Origin: Phoebastria nigripes
Taxonomy: Eukaryota > Chordata > Aves > Procellariiformes > Diomedeidae
Assembly: GCA_035582835.1 (NCBI GenBank)
Contig: JAYKAV010002790.1
Coordinates: 124,001 to 188,000 of the forward strand
Length of the DNA stretch: 64,000 nucleotides
Direction of reading: 5' to 3'
The notes beneath the pieces are model-generated. The model saw only the letters and a list, made by a program, of their open reading frames with translations. It was not told where the DNA came from and ran no database searches. The position numbers were made by a program, and so were the translations under genes. Below are positions 37,741-49,873 of the stretch, piece after piece. Position 1 is the stretch's first letter, and each line of letters opens with the position of its first letter.

Positions 37741-40700
37741 CCTCATATTCTGCTGTTACAAACTGACCCACAGATGCTGTCCTGTTACAAAGTCCCTACA
37801 AGCACCTTCAAGGTTACTTACCCAGACCTTGGGAGCGAGTGCAAATTTGAGAAGGAGCAGGACTGGGAATGTCACAGGGAAGCCTTGGGACCACACACTT
37901 AAGAACAACCCAGACAAAAGCCATACCAGATAACCAGCGTATGTGCCAGAAGACACGCTGACAAGACACTGTAGACCAAGCCTATAATATATTGGAGTTC
38001 CACTGATTTAGCCTGCTGCTACACACACATCTGCCTAGCAGCCAACCTCATCAGAGCTCGGGATGCCACTGGTCAGTCATAGGATGCCGACGTAACCAGT
38101 GCCCTGCGCTTGCATGTCCTAATAACAGTTCAGTAGCTACCACGCATGGCTGCTGCTTGACATGCCATTGCCAGCCTCGGAGGCCAACAGAGGCCAGAAC
38201 AGCCAAATGTACTCTTTTTTTGTTGTTTATAAAGGAACTGTGCTGTCCTCAGCCAGGCATGCACAAGGGCACAAACTCTTAGCTAGAGATAAGGTAAACA
38301 GGAATGGACTTTATTTGGGTAACCCCTTTGCCCAAGACTATCTCCCCTGCTTCTACCCACTGACTTTCTCTCCTTTTCTCTTCATCTCTGAGTTTCACTG
38401 CCTAAATGCTGTAGAGAGGCCAGGTAATCTACAACCCCACAAAACCCCACAGCTTGCTTTCATATCTCTCTCAGGAAAGGGAAATGGGCTGTGAGTGAGA
38501 GGGTCTGGGCTTCCTCCTGAGCACAGCACTATCCTAATGGATTTTTTTCAGCTCTGTGACCAAAGTTCTGAAGAGGAAATATTCAAAGTCAGTCACTTCA
38601 TTTTTCGAGGCCATTTAATGGTAGCAAAGAGCTGGATTCATAAAACCCAAGTGTTGAAGGCAGTGATCTCCCAGTTCCCATGTGCAGTACCTCTTCAACC
38701 AGGCATGCCAAAGTGCCCAGATAGGAAAGTTCAGTCCAGATCTTTTTCATCTTCCCCTACCCCTTTTCCCATGAACCCAGACCTCTCTGCATGCACGGTA
38801 AGAGTTTAGTGTACATTTTGAGTTGACAGGGATGAGAACTGAGCAGAGTTAAAGTCTGCAGCTTCAGCTGGGGCATGTTGTCTGTTGGAGATATGCTGCC
38901 AGAAGTAATGTCCTGTAGTTCCTCTTTCCATCTTCCATGCACTTGCAAATCCATTTGAACATAGGGGAGACATGGCAGCACGTGTGCTGCCACTCGTTGA
39001 GGCTTGGTGACTTTTTCTGCCAAGTCCAAGGCAGGTACTGGGCAAGCTAACAGGAGCAGAGCTGAGCTGAGCGGTGAGATCTCTGTGTAGCTGGGGAACG
39101 TAGGGGCTGTTCTGAAAGAAATGACTGCAGTAAGTAGGTAACCAGTTTTCAGNTTTTTTTATTAAGTACAGGTGCATAGAAATATATATTCAAACACATA
39201 CAAAAACATATACAGAAATAGCAATACAAAAATTGTTAGGTCCTCTCAAGGCCAAGGAGGTATTTACAAAATTATTTACTTAAAGAATGCAATGCTCCTA
39301 CAACTGTTGTATGCTCAGGATTCCCATCCCCTCAGGTACTAAGTAATATACATATGCCTGAAGATTAAATCAAATATGTATTAGAGGCGCTGCTTCTCAT
39401 TTGCATTATTTCAAATTAAATACTGAAATTCCAAAGAGAGGTTTCTTCCTCCTAGGAACTTGCAGTATAAATTACAAGAGCAATTATTTCAAAATGTGTA
39501 TAAGAAATGCATATCAATAAGGTGCTGTGCATAATGAAGAATATGATTTGTTCAGCCTGGCTATCTGAGCATTCTTGTTTTCTGCCCAGTAGAAGGATAT
39601 GACAGTAAGCCAAACAAGAACAATGTGAGAAGAAAGGAAATTACAACACATATAGAAGGAGATAGCTGGTGTATTAAGAGAAATAGGAGAGGCTTATACA
39701 ATTACAATGAGAAAAAATAAATAGCAGGAAGGAAGTAAATTCATGAATAAAGATAGAAAATAACGAGTTTAAAATGACTAAACTAGCTGCTGTTTAAATC
39801 TGTCTCAAGAGAAATGAAGATGAGGCACACAGGTGTCTAAAAAGTATTGAAGGACATTGCAAATATAGCTGCTGATAAAAGAGAAAGAAATCAAATGTAG
39901 AAATGAACAAACAGACAAGTAATGTCAAGGATGTAAACTGTTAGGCAGCAAAAAGAAAGATTCAAATTTATGTTTTGCATGTAAATAAGTTACAATATAA
40001 AAATATACTGAGGGAGATCATTAAGGGGAGCATAAGATTCTGACGAGTCCATGTAAAGAGGGGGGGATGAGAAGAATTCTGGGTGTATTTCTATGTAAAT
40101 GTGAGGTTCGAAATTAACAACAATTTTTCAGCATAAACTTTCCATCATGCAGCAGTGAGCGAGTCCCAGTGTTTTGAAGAGTAAAAACAATCACTAATAG
40201 TATTTCCATCTCCTTTTATTTTCCTCCATAATTTTTANCTGTCAGATCTCAGATGCACTCTTGGTTCCAGACTTTTTTTTACAAAGAAAAACAAATTTTT
40301 TTTTTTTCTTTTCAACTTGGGAAAATAAATAAGGTTACTCTTTATCCCAGACATTCTTGTGATATTGGAAGATGTTGTCTTTCTGTAATGCCAGGACACC
40401 AGTGGCTGTTTCACATGCATGCCCCAAAGGAGTTTCTATTAAAAAGTTGAATAATTAGGGCTTTAGTAACACACTAAGGAGAAGCTGGTGTCCTGACTTT
40501 CTGGTCTGCAAAAATGTGATGAGTCTGTAGGACCAGCCTAGGAACTTAAGGCACTTTGTACTATGAAGATGCAAGCTAAGGTGGATTTCAAATTACTTTA
40601 TACTGTCAGTGCAGTACAGAGCAGCAGGTATATCTTGCATGAATATTTCTGCTATTTGTGAATAGATTTTTCTGGGAAATTAACTTGAGCAAACTGTGGA

Positions 40701-43700
40701 ATGAAGCACTATGGTTTCTCCTCGCCCTAGTGTTGGGTCTGCACTTAGCTTATTAAGTATGCTTCTCTGTCCTTGGCGGGAGGAGCAGAGTGGCCTTTTT
40801 TTGGTGATTTATGGATTATTTTGTATTTCTATTAAGTTCTTGTTCCTGAAGGCATGCAACCATATAAGAATCTTCATTTCCATTTAACATAAAATAATTG
40901 TTTAGCTTTTATGATTTCAAAGAAAGCTTCAAAGAATGAAATATGTAAGCCATGAAGACTCTAAAAAGTCTCTGAAAAGATTGTGTATTTTAATATCTCT
41001 TAATTTGTAAACATGTCTTGCAATTTTATAGTCTATGCTCATCAGATATTTGGGTTATTGGTAATGTAAAAATCACAGGGACAATCTACTTGAATAAGAT
41101 GTGAAGAGCCAACAATAAACACTTGATGAAGCATCATGTCTTTCGGTACTATGCATTAGCATAAACACAGAAGAAGTTACTGTTGTATGATAGGTAGCTT
41201 TCCTCACCTCAGTGAGGAAAGGAGTAATTTTTCCTGATTTTGTTTTTACTTTTAATAAATGATAAAATAGTAAGGTCTTTGCAAAGCAGCTAATGACCAA
41301 TGTGGACTAATATTGGTTGGTTTATATTGATGAGATGGTGGGTGGTAAAGGTGGTGTCGGAGACGGGAAAGGAGCAGCAGTATCTCTTTCCATTATTGTT
41401 GAATGGGCTCATTGGCTTTAAATGAGCTTACATTTCAATATGACCAAAAAAACAGGCCTGGTTAATTAGGCTCTAGGATTTCATAAAAAAAAAGAAAAGA
41501 GAAAAACAAATCTGTCCCTACTGAGCTTCATTACTTTTATTTTTATTTTCTTTTAAGAGAAAAAGATTTCTACAGAGAAGGCTGTCAAATTAACACTGGT
41601 ATGTGCTTCTCTAAGGATTTCCTGAATANACCATTTTAAAAGGTTATCTTATTAAACCAATTCCCATCAGACACTTCCCTGTCAAACCATCCCTGCAAAA
41701 TAATCCTTGCTATTTCTGGCCATTGATTAGACAGACACATAACAAAGGCATGCTTCTCCTCTCTTTGGATATTAGAAAACATAGTCCTAAGCTGGAATTC
41801 ATTGATGCCTGTGGATTTTGAGTCCTGAGGTAGAGACTTCCTCACCAAGGTAATAAAAACTGAGCTAGCAAATATTACTTTCATTGTCTGCTAATTGAGT
41901 TACTTTTTTTTTTTCCCCAAAACCCTTTCTTACCTACCTGTTTTCTTGGCTGGCAGAATTACATGGCACACATATATAATATCTATACATGACTATAATA
42001 TGACAGAAGGCTGTCTTTTTTGGGAGTGATATTTTAGTTCCATCATGATGACATACTTCCAGTTTCCCTTCTATCCTCTGTGCAAAAATATAGTTTCAAA
42101 GTCAACAGTTCCTGGTGAAAGTGTTACGATGTTCTAGCAGTTACATTTTAGGCAGTTCAAGCATCTCCTTGACCAGTACTGGATCAAGTTCTAATTTTGT
42201 TGAACAGATGTATTTACTTTTTTTAAAATTATTATTTAGAACGCAAACATGCATTTATTGTAAGACCAATAGTAGCAATAGGGAAATGTAAAATTAATAT
42301 GTTTGCTGGAGTTCACGTTTCTTGTAGCACAGTTAAAATTGATGTTAATGCAGCAAAGGAAATAAATAACATTGTAGTGATCTCATTCTTTGTACTGGGT
42401 CAGTCTTCCAGGGACAGTTCTGTTCTTCCTCTGCCAAGACTATGTAGTTCCCATTAATACAATGCCAGTCTTTCACAGCTAATTCTTTTTAACTGATGTG
42501 GCATCCTTCTATTTTGTTGTATTTCAGTAGGGATTAAAATGTAGTTTCCAGTGTGCAATTGCTGGCTGTGCCTATGGAGATACTATCTGTCACACAAAAA
42601 ATAGTAGTTAATAAAAAAATGTCCTTTTTTTCATGTAGTTGGTGAGGAGTTTTATGCTTCTCTATCATTTGAATCACGGCAATATCTAGAGGCTTTCATC
42701 AAATGAAGTCCCATTAACTAGACAGTGTGAAAGGGTGGAGGTCATGCAGGGTAGAAAGGAAGAATAACTGGGGAGATAACAGACAAGCAGATGGGAAAGA
42801 GAAAAGCGTGGAGTGACAAGGGATTGCTTGGCCATAGCAGGAGTCAGTGTACAGGAGACAGTAAGTGGCTCTATAGCACAGCATGGGAGACTTAGTGGCC
42901 AAGTGCCACAGGATGAAAACTGATTGGCAAATAGAGTTCATCCCTGTTCATGTGAATTCCTCTTTGGCTTATATTTATGGTTACTACATAGATGATACAT
43001 AGGTTTCATGTCTGCACAGCTGTCCCATCTCCTCCCTCTTCCCCTGATAACAACTGCAGAGTGAAGTTCACTGCACAAATTTTAAAAATATATGACTATT
43101 TCCAATTAATTAGAAATAAAAACAAAGTCTGATTTTAAGTAAGGGTTGATTTGCTGAAGAGCTATATTTTTACTCCATTTTAAGTAAAAACATAATGCTG
43201 CTGTTTTTTTCCGATTCTTTCCATCAGCATTGTTTCCTAAATGTTGTCAAATGGGGCATTGGGTTAAATATTTTTCCTTTCTTACAACTGGAAATAGGAT
43301 TAATACCTATTGGATAGATTATGAACTATTTATATTTCAAACAGCATTGCCTGTCCTGTAGTAATTTACTACGTCCCCTCCCTTCTCCCCCTTCTCCATT
43401 AGTTATAATGTCACTCGGAAAATTATGGTATCGCCAATGGATTTCTATACCTGTATTTATATATTTATACACTCTTCTTACTTAAAAACTCTCAAAATAT
43501 CTTCACATCCACATTCTTTCTCAACAGTTGTGTGCTCTGCCTGCTATGGACCTTCTGAAAAGGTGATGACCCATGATAAAAGTGACCTTGATATTATCCT
43601 CATATTCCTTCCTTTCTCTAACTGACCAATATTTACTAATGCTGAGCAATCTCATTTATTTTCTGTTGTATCCCTCATATAAGTAAGTGTTATCAGACAA

Positions 43701-45635
43701 CAGTGAGAGCACTCAGAATCAATCCCATGGTATTCACTAAGGATAAGTCATTTGCTCCATGTAGAATAGCTGGTCCCTCAAGGCTCAGGCTACTATGAGA
43801 CTGTCCTCTGTGTCCCCTCCTTTTGCCTGGGTACATTAAGCCTACCCATGCTTTAGTTCTCAGTGGGCTGGGAAATAAGGAGTTTTAATGCACCAGGAAT
43901 CAAGTAGAGAAGAAGGTAGAGGACTAAGCACAGGTGGCCATCAGTAGAAGGTAAAAGGCACCCTGGAAAAATCAAACAATTTTCCTTTCTAAGACAGCAG
44001 GAAGCAGCTGAAGGCGCTGTGCCTCTTTGGCTTTTAATCACATCCCAGGTTTCTCCTGAGGTAGTACCAACTGTGCAATCTTCCTTTACTTACAGCTCGT
44101 GGGTCATAATACACAAAATCTATAGAGCTCTTTTTCTGGCTCTGTCCTCTCCATCAATTTTTCTTCCTTCATCTCTTCTATCTTTTTGTGAGCAACAGTC
44201 CTTGTATCCAAACTATTCAAAGATTCAGACTGCTGTTCTTACATTTGCCCCGCATCAGTATTTTTATTGAAAAAGCTATTTTCCTTTATTTTTTCCACTG
44301 TTCTGTTTTGTTTGTTTGTTTTTTAAATGTGCATGTGACTTACCTTGGGGTCTGTAGGTTTTGGTTTTTCAACGGATGAATAAAATGAAGTATTTTTTAT
44401 TTTCAATGCTTCTCCAGAAATAACTGTTTTTTCCTGTTCTCGTGTATAAACATGGATTTAAAAATTTGCTTTCAGATTTCGTTGATAGAGGTAGACTAGA
44501 TTTAGTTTCTTTGAGATGGGTTCTTAACCTGTCACATATCATTCAGCCATAAAGTGAAAGGAAATAACAACACTAGGGACTTGTCACCTTCTCCATGGCT
44601 TTGAATTTCCTTTTCTTTCTGATCATCAGGAAATGGCAATTGGTCCAATTTGTTGTCATGAGGGTCATTCTCTCTTCTGTCTGCACATGTTGCATGTCTG
44701 TGGTGACTATAGCAATTTTATTTGCGGAACAGAAACATTAAGAAAGCAATGTTTCCTGTTTCAGTTTAAGAGATCGTAAAAATCACTAAAAAAAGCTGAA
44801 AACAGAAGGGACGCTTCTGCTGTGGCATCAGTCAGCTCTTCAATTAATGCCATCAGATGTTCTCCCCAGTGACCTCAACTCTTGGCTGAACCTGGCCACA
44901 ACCTCTGGGTCTCCCCGGCTCGCCTGGCTTGGGCACAGTCGGACTGAGTCCTGGCTAGCAAGGCTCTCTCCTGCCCTGCCCTGGGGTCCCCCTCAGCTCC
45001 TGGCTCCCCAGCCCTCAGGGAGCAGCTGGCCCATGCAGCACCCTGACAGTGGGCTTTAGTTGATGCTATTTGGCTTTTACTCTTCCGCCTTTCCTTGCCC
45101 ATAAGCACAACAATTTTACTCAAGTGAAGTTTCTGCACAGTGCCTTTCAGATTTTTTTTGCATATCTCCCGCTACTGCATGAAGCAAAGTGACAATTATC
45201 TACTTTATGTAAGTCCATACCCATTTCTCTTCTGTGGCTGGATTCATGAATGGAAAAGGAAAAATATTTCTCACTCACTGTGTCATGTAAGAGGAAAGGC
45301 TGCTTGCACACTCTTTCCTGACTGTGCCCTTGTGCAAAACCTGGACAAAATCAGGTTCTATTTTAAAAAAGCTTACTTCAGTTTTCCGTTAGTAAGTTAT
45401 GACATCATCACTAATTACTAAAATTTGATCCTAGGAACACTTTGATTGTTCTGGAGTCAATAGATTAATAAAATATAAAAGAAGTTTTGGCTTCCTAAAT
45501 AAAAGCATAAAGCTTATGTTATAGTAGCAGATTTGTTTTCTCCCTGGTTATGTGACTCGTACTTTCGCTAATGACCTGAAGACAATGACAGGAATGAGCC
45601 AAATTACTTGAAGGGAGATTGCATGGACCATATAG
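37741..45635. other. Intronic sequence, no recognised genes
   Basis: This includes where the gypsy gag would lie (- strand, 37.8-39.2 kb), but no nucleocapsid zinc knuckle or capsid motif was found. A GC-rich patch at about 44870-45060 stands out. Open frames at 38162-39177 show no domains I recognise. Confidence 0.55.
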
Positions 45636-45694
45636 CTTGCTGAGCTATAAGATCTCCAGGGGTCCCTTCCAACCTAAATTATTCCATGACTGCA
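45636..45694 (+). mobile_element. Short CR1 LINE 3' end, plus strand
   Basis: GATCTCCAGGGGTCCCTTCC followed by AACCTAAATTATTCCATGAC is the standard CR1 3' end just before its ATTCTATG tail. Here only about 60 bp are clear. The upstream 40-80 bp may also belong. Confidence 0.85.
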
Positions 45695-46984
45695 TAAATA
45701 AACGGCAAAAGCATAGCCTCTATGTCAGAAGCTAAGCCCCCATCCTTTCTTGGGAAAGATGAGAATTAAGAGGAGTTTCCATCAGGAAAATGTCTGATAT
45801 CAGAAAAGATATCCATACCTATTGCCTGAGGAAGTCTTCCAATTCAAGTACAACTTGGGATCTAGAAGGAAAACAGCTGCCCCCACAATCTCCAGTACAG
45901 AATTAACAAAGAATAATTCTTTGTTTCATCCATTTTGAAATTAATCTGATTATATTGTGCATTAATTTGGTGATTTGGTAACTTAGACACTTTGAAGAAT
46001 GGAGGCTGCCTCAGTTGTGACTTTGCTGCATTTTTGTATTCTTATTTAGTCTAATGAAATGTCAGCAGTTTATTCAATGTACATTCACTTAGTTATAGGT
46101 TGGCTTGACCATACAAGAAGTATGTGGAACTATTTTACTCCTGCGATTTTAAGCATGTTTCAAGTACCTGTAAGAATACATGTAGCCTGAGCAAGATTTT
46201 GGCAAATCACACTAGTCTTTTTCTAAATGTACATGTAATAAACTTACAATCTAGTCTTTAATAAGTAGCATTTAAACAAGATGGCACATTTCAGTGGTTC
46301 CTCTTAGCAAGATACCTCATCATTTCCAGTTATGTTCTGGGCATATTTTGATTTAATATGGATTGGATACCAGACACCTAAATGCCTAAAAGGCTGCTAC
46401 TGTCCTACTGTAGCTCTGCTTGAAAAGGCAGATGCTTTTAAAGCGTAGAGGTTAGCTGGGTGATGTTGAACTAACTTTGGTTTAGACAGGCAGATGATTG
46501 TACTTAGATTTCTTATTTCATATCTGTGTAGCTACATGAATAAGCATTTATGACTTTAAGACAGAAATAAGTGCAGAAGAGTAAATCAATAACACTTTTA
46601 TATATTTTTGAAGTGCTCTATAACAGTTGCTTTGGGTCAAGTATAATAGTATTGCGTGAACAAAGTGGGTTATTAAAAAAATATTCAAGGCATTACACCT
46701 ATTTTAATGTTCAGTAACTGTGAAAAGATTGCTTAATTTTCAGCTGAACTCATTATTCAAATTATTCATTGGTTTCTTGGTTTGCAAGTGGTTCATGAGC
46801 TGTTCATTGCAGACACAATGCAATGCTGTGTTAGTATGTTACTGAAGTCTAATGATTTTACTGTATTTATTCTATGAAAGCCTTGAAGTATTACTTGATT
46901 CTCTCACTGGAAAGGTTTAGGTGCTTAGGCAACTCACTAGCATAGTATGAATTGGATATTTTCCATATCAATATATAATTTCAA

Positions 46985-47037
46985 ATGAATAATTTATGAA
47001 TATTTGAGTGGAATATATCTTATTCATAAACATTCAT
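46985..47037. other. AT-rich inverted repeat
   Basis: ATGAATAATTTATGAATA at 46985-47002 and TATTCATAAACATTCAT at 47021-47037 pair with a perfect 10-bp core and an 18-nt loop. Likely a chance AT-rich palindrome or cruciform-prone site. Confidence 0.7.
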
Positions 47038-47657
47038 AGTAATCTGAATGTTCAAGTATCCACAGAAAGTGAAAAAGAAAGAATGGCAGATATGGCCAAA
47101 TTCAAAATAGCTTTGGTAGAAACAGAAACAGCTGTTTATGGAAATATTCTTCTAATACATGTTAACTTTGATTAATAGCTTCACAAGTTTTGTGATTTTA
47201 TCATGGGTTTCATATTTCACCTTTTGTTTTCCATTTTATTCAATCTGATGTTTTGAAGCCCGTGTTAGTATGCTTTGATATGGAATGGATAGCATGCTCT
47301 TATCTACGGCTACCAGTTCCTCTGCAGACATGGTTTCANTGAAGGGCTATCAAAGCAATGAGCAGTTCCTGCATAAATATGTGTGTAAAGGTTCAGTTTC
47401 AAGCATGAGTGTGGAAATAGCATTCCAGAAACCTTGTACAGGTATGGAAATAGGATATATGCAAACCAGTAATAGCAACCTGATGCAAGATGTAGGATGA
47501 CCTCTTTAGATCTGCATATTTGAAATTTGATTTCCATTGAAAAAAAGGCCTATAAAATCTGTGTATATTTCTCTTAAGCATTATCATATGAGATGGTTAC
47601 AGTGAACGATGGCTTGAGGGAATCACATAAGAATATAAACCACTGAAAGAAAATTCT

Positions 47658-47747
47658 GGACTATCCTATGAAAGTCAACATCTTGGAGAAATCTAAAGGC
47701 TGGAATTCAAGGTATTTTTGAGCTCAGCACAGTTTGTGTGAAAACGG
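47658..47747. repeat. Copy 1 of a 90-bp dispersed direct repeat
   Basis: Aligns without gaps to 49784-49873 in the same orientation with about 12 mismatches and one N (roughly 86-87% identity). The shared core includes GGAGAAATCTAAAG, CTGGAATTCAAGGTAT and CAGCACAGTTTGTG. No transposon family recognised. Confidence 0.9.
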
Positions 47748-49783
47748 AGATGGAAATGTGATTCTAAGATGTTTCTCTATTTCCCTGTTCCTCAGCACCT
47801 CAACAAACAAAGCAAGGAGAGAAGAAAGGAAATGTGCTTCTCCTTTTTCTGCTTGTGGTTCAGGAAGACATCTATGAATTAATCTTTTAGGAAGCGCAAC
47901 AAATTCACATCCAAGCATCCAGCAAGCTCTGCTGGAGTGGCATGGAGCAGAGAGGGCCGTGTCTTTATCTGTTCTCTTTCCTGTATGTATACCTGTACCT
48001 TTCCGTGTATTTCTAGCCTGTTTCCCCTCCATATAGTATCTCTCTTTCCAGTCCTTCAGATCTGGCTCCAAGACTTGAGTAGTTTGTAGTTGGCTGGAGC
48101 AGAGGTAGAAAGCACTCTATTCCCCTTTATGGCTTTGCATGATTGCACAGAAAAGACCTGTCTAAGACTTTCAGACAGGATGGAAGTCTTAACAAGAATA
48201 TTTCTTTCTAACTATCCTCCCTGAAAAGGGACTACAGTTGAGCTCTCTGTGGCAGGAACTACCTCTTACTATCCATATTCATTCTTCAGTGGAGTCTTCT
48301 TGCACATAATTTGCAGCACAGCAGCAGCAAGGGGATAAAAAAAAAATCCCCATAAACTGGCACAGAGAAGCAAAGATAAAACTCTCTATTTTCAGATTTG
48401 GATGTATTAATAAGATGTTAAAAATCTTGGATTTGGCTGCACATATTGGGGCCCAGGAGCACCTTACATGAGGCACAATGCTAAGATTAAGGCTTCCTAT
48501 TTGTGTGTGTGTATTTAAAATTGGATACTCTCCTCCTCCCTACACATGTGCTTTCATTTGGAAAAGATATTGCGCTCTCATGATGCCTCATGTTGTGAAT
48601 TTCAAATATGCAGAGCAAGGATGCAATCCTCTTGACCGTCTGCGGTGAAAGCATGTGTACACCTTTTGAAAAATCAGCTGTTGCCTTAGAGAATATATGT
48701 ATGGTTGCTGATTTTCCAAGATATGCACCACTGTGCGCCCTTGAGAATGGTAAAACCTTTCCTGTGTGAAAGCAGCAACTACATTTACAAAGAGCTGCAC
48801 ATGCCAGCTGTGTCAAGAATCTTCACAGTAAAGACTCCCCAAGATAACGCCTGCATGATAGGCAGTTAAATTACATTATGTAAATGGCATGCAAATATAT
48901 GCACCGCATACGATAATTAAAACCTTCCTAAATACATATTTGCAAAATACAATCCGTCATGGTCCACGAGGTTATAATCTACATTTTTTAAATGAACAGT
49001 GCAAAACCTCTGAAAATTCACACAAAAGTGAATGATAATAATTTGAAACATAATGACCTATCATTTATCAACTTAGTTTCTCTACAGAGTGTCACTCATT
49101 CAAAAAAATCCACTGATTCACTAAATAAAAATTGGAAGCCCTTACCAACAGTTCATGCCTGCATAAAATATAAGAACTATTGTGACTGTGTGCCTTCAGT
49201 AATCGTGGATGGGAAGTGAAAAATTGCATGTGCAATGTTATGAAACAGAACCTGGCAAGAACAGAAAATTTACTAAGAAATATGACAAAGCGCTTGCAGA
49301 AAGTGGCCTTGGGAATTATTTTTAAACTTCAGCTTTCAATTTTTCTCAGAAAATAGCACCTCTTGTAGGACATTAGAGTTCAAAACATGATGGGTACATG
49401 TAGCTGTCTCAAAGGGAGCAGGGTTAACTGATAAATTGTACCGGTCTCTTTCTGAGTCACACTGGTGGTCTCTAGAGATGTCCAGCTGAAGTCCTGACCA
49501 GGTTTGACACGCTCTTCAATCTATAGTCCAAAGCAGGGTTACAACCCACAGTGGCACAGTAGCACTGTGTGAGTTGTGAGTCTAAAATCAGGAACTGCAC
49601 AGTCTGGCACCAAACGCGCCTCTTGTACCTTCTCTTGTGTGTGTGGGAGATTGTCAAGGCAGCAATCTTCTCTCTCCCTCTTATTTTCCATTGCCCTCCC
49701 AGAAGGAGTTTCAGTGGTTTTCTCCTCCTCCTTCCAGTTTGCAGAACTGATACTCCCATGATGCTTTCAGCTGATTTGAGTCA

Positions 49784-49873
49784 GGACTGACCTATGAAGG
49801 TCAAAAACTAGGAGAAATCTAAAGNCTGGAATTCAAGGTATATTTCAGCCCAGCACAGTTTGTGGGGAAAGGG
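49784..49873. repeat. Copy 2 of the 90-bp dispersed direct repeat
   Basis: Partner of 47658-47747, 2126 bp away. The similarity stops sharply on both sides in both copies. Confidence 0.9.

Noticed and set aside
37741..39177. Search for the gag gene and 5' LTR of the gypsy element
   Set aside because: No zinc knuckle, capsid motif or direct repeat recognised; the open frames there have no gypsy features.
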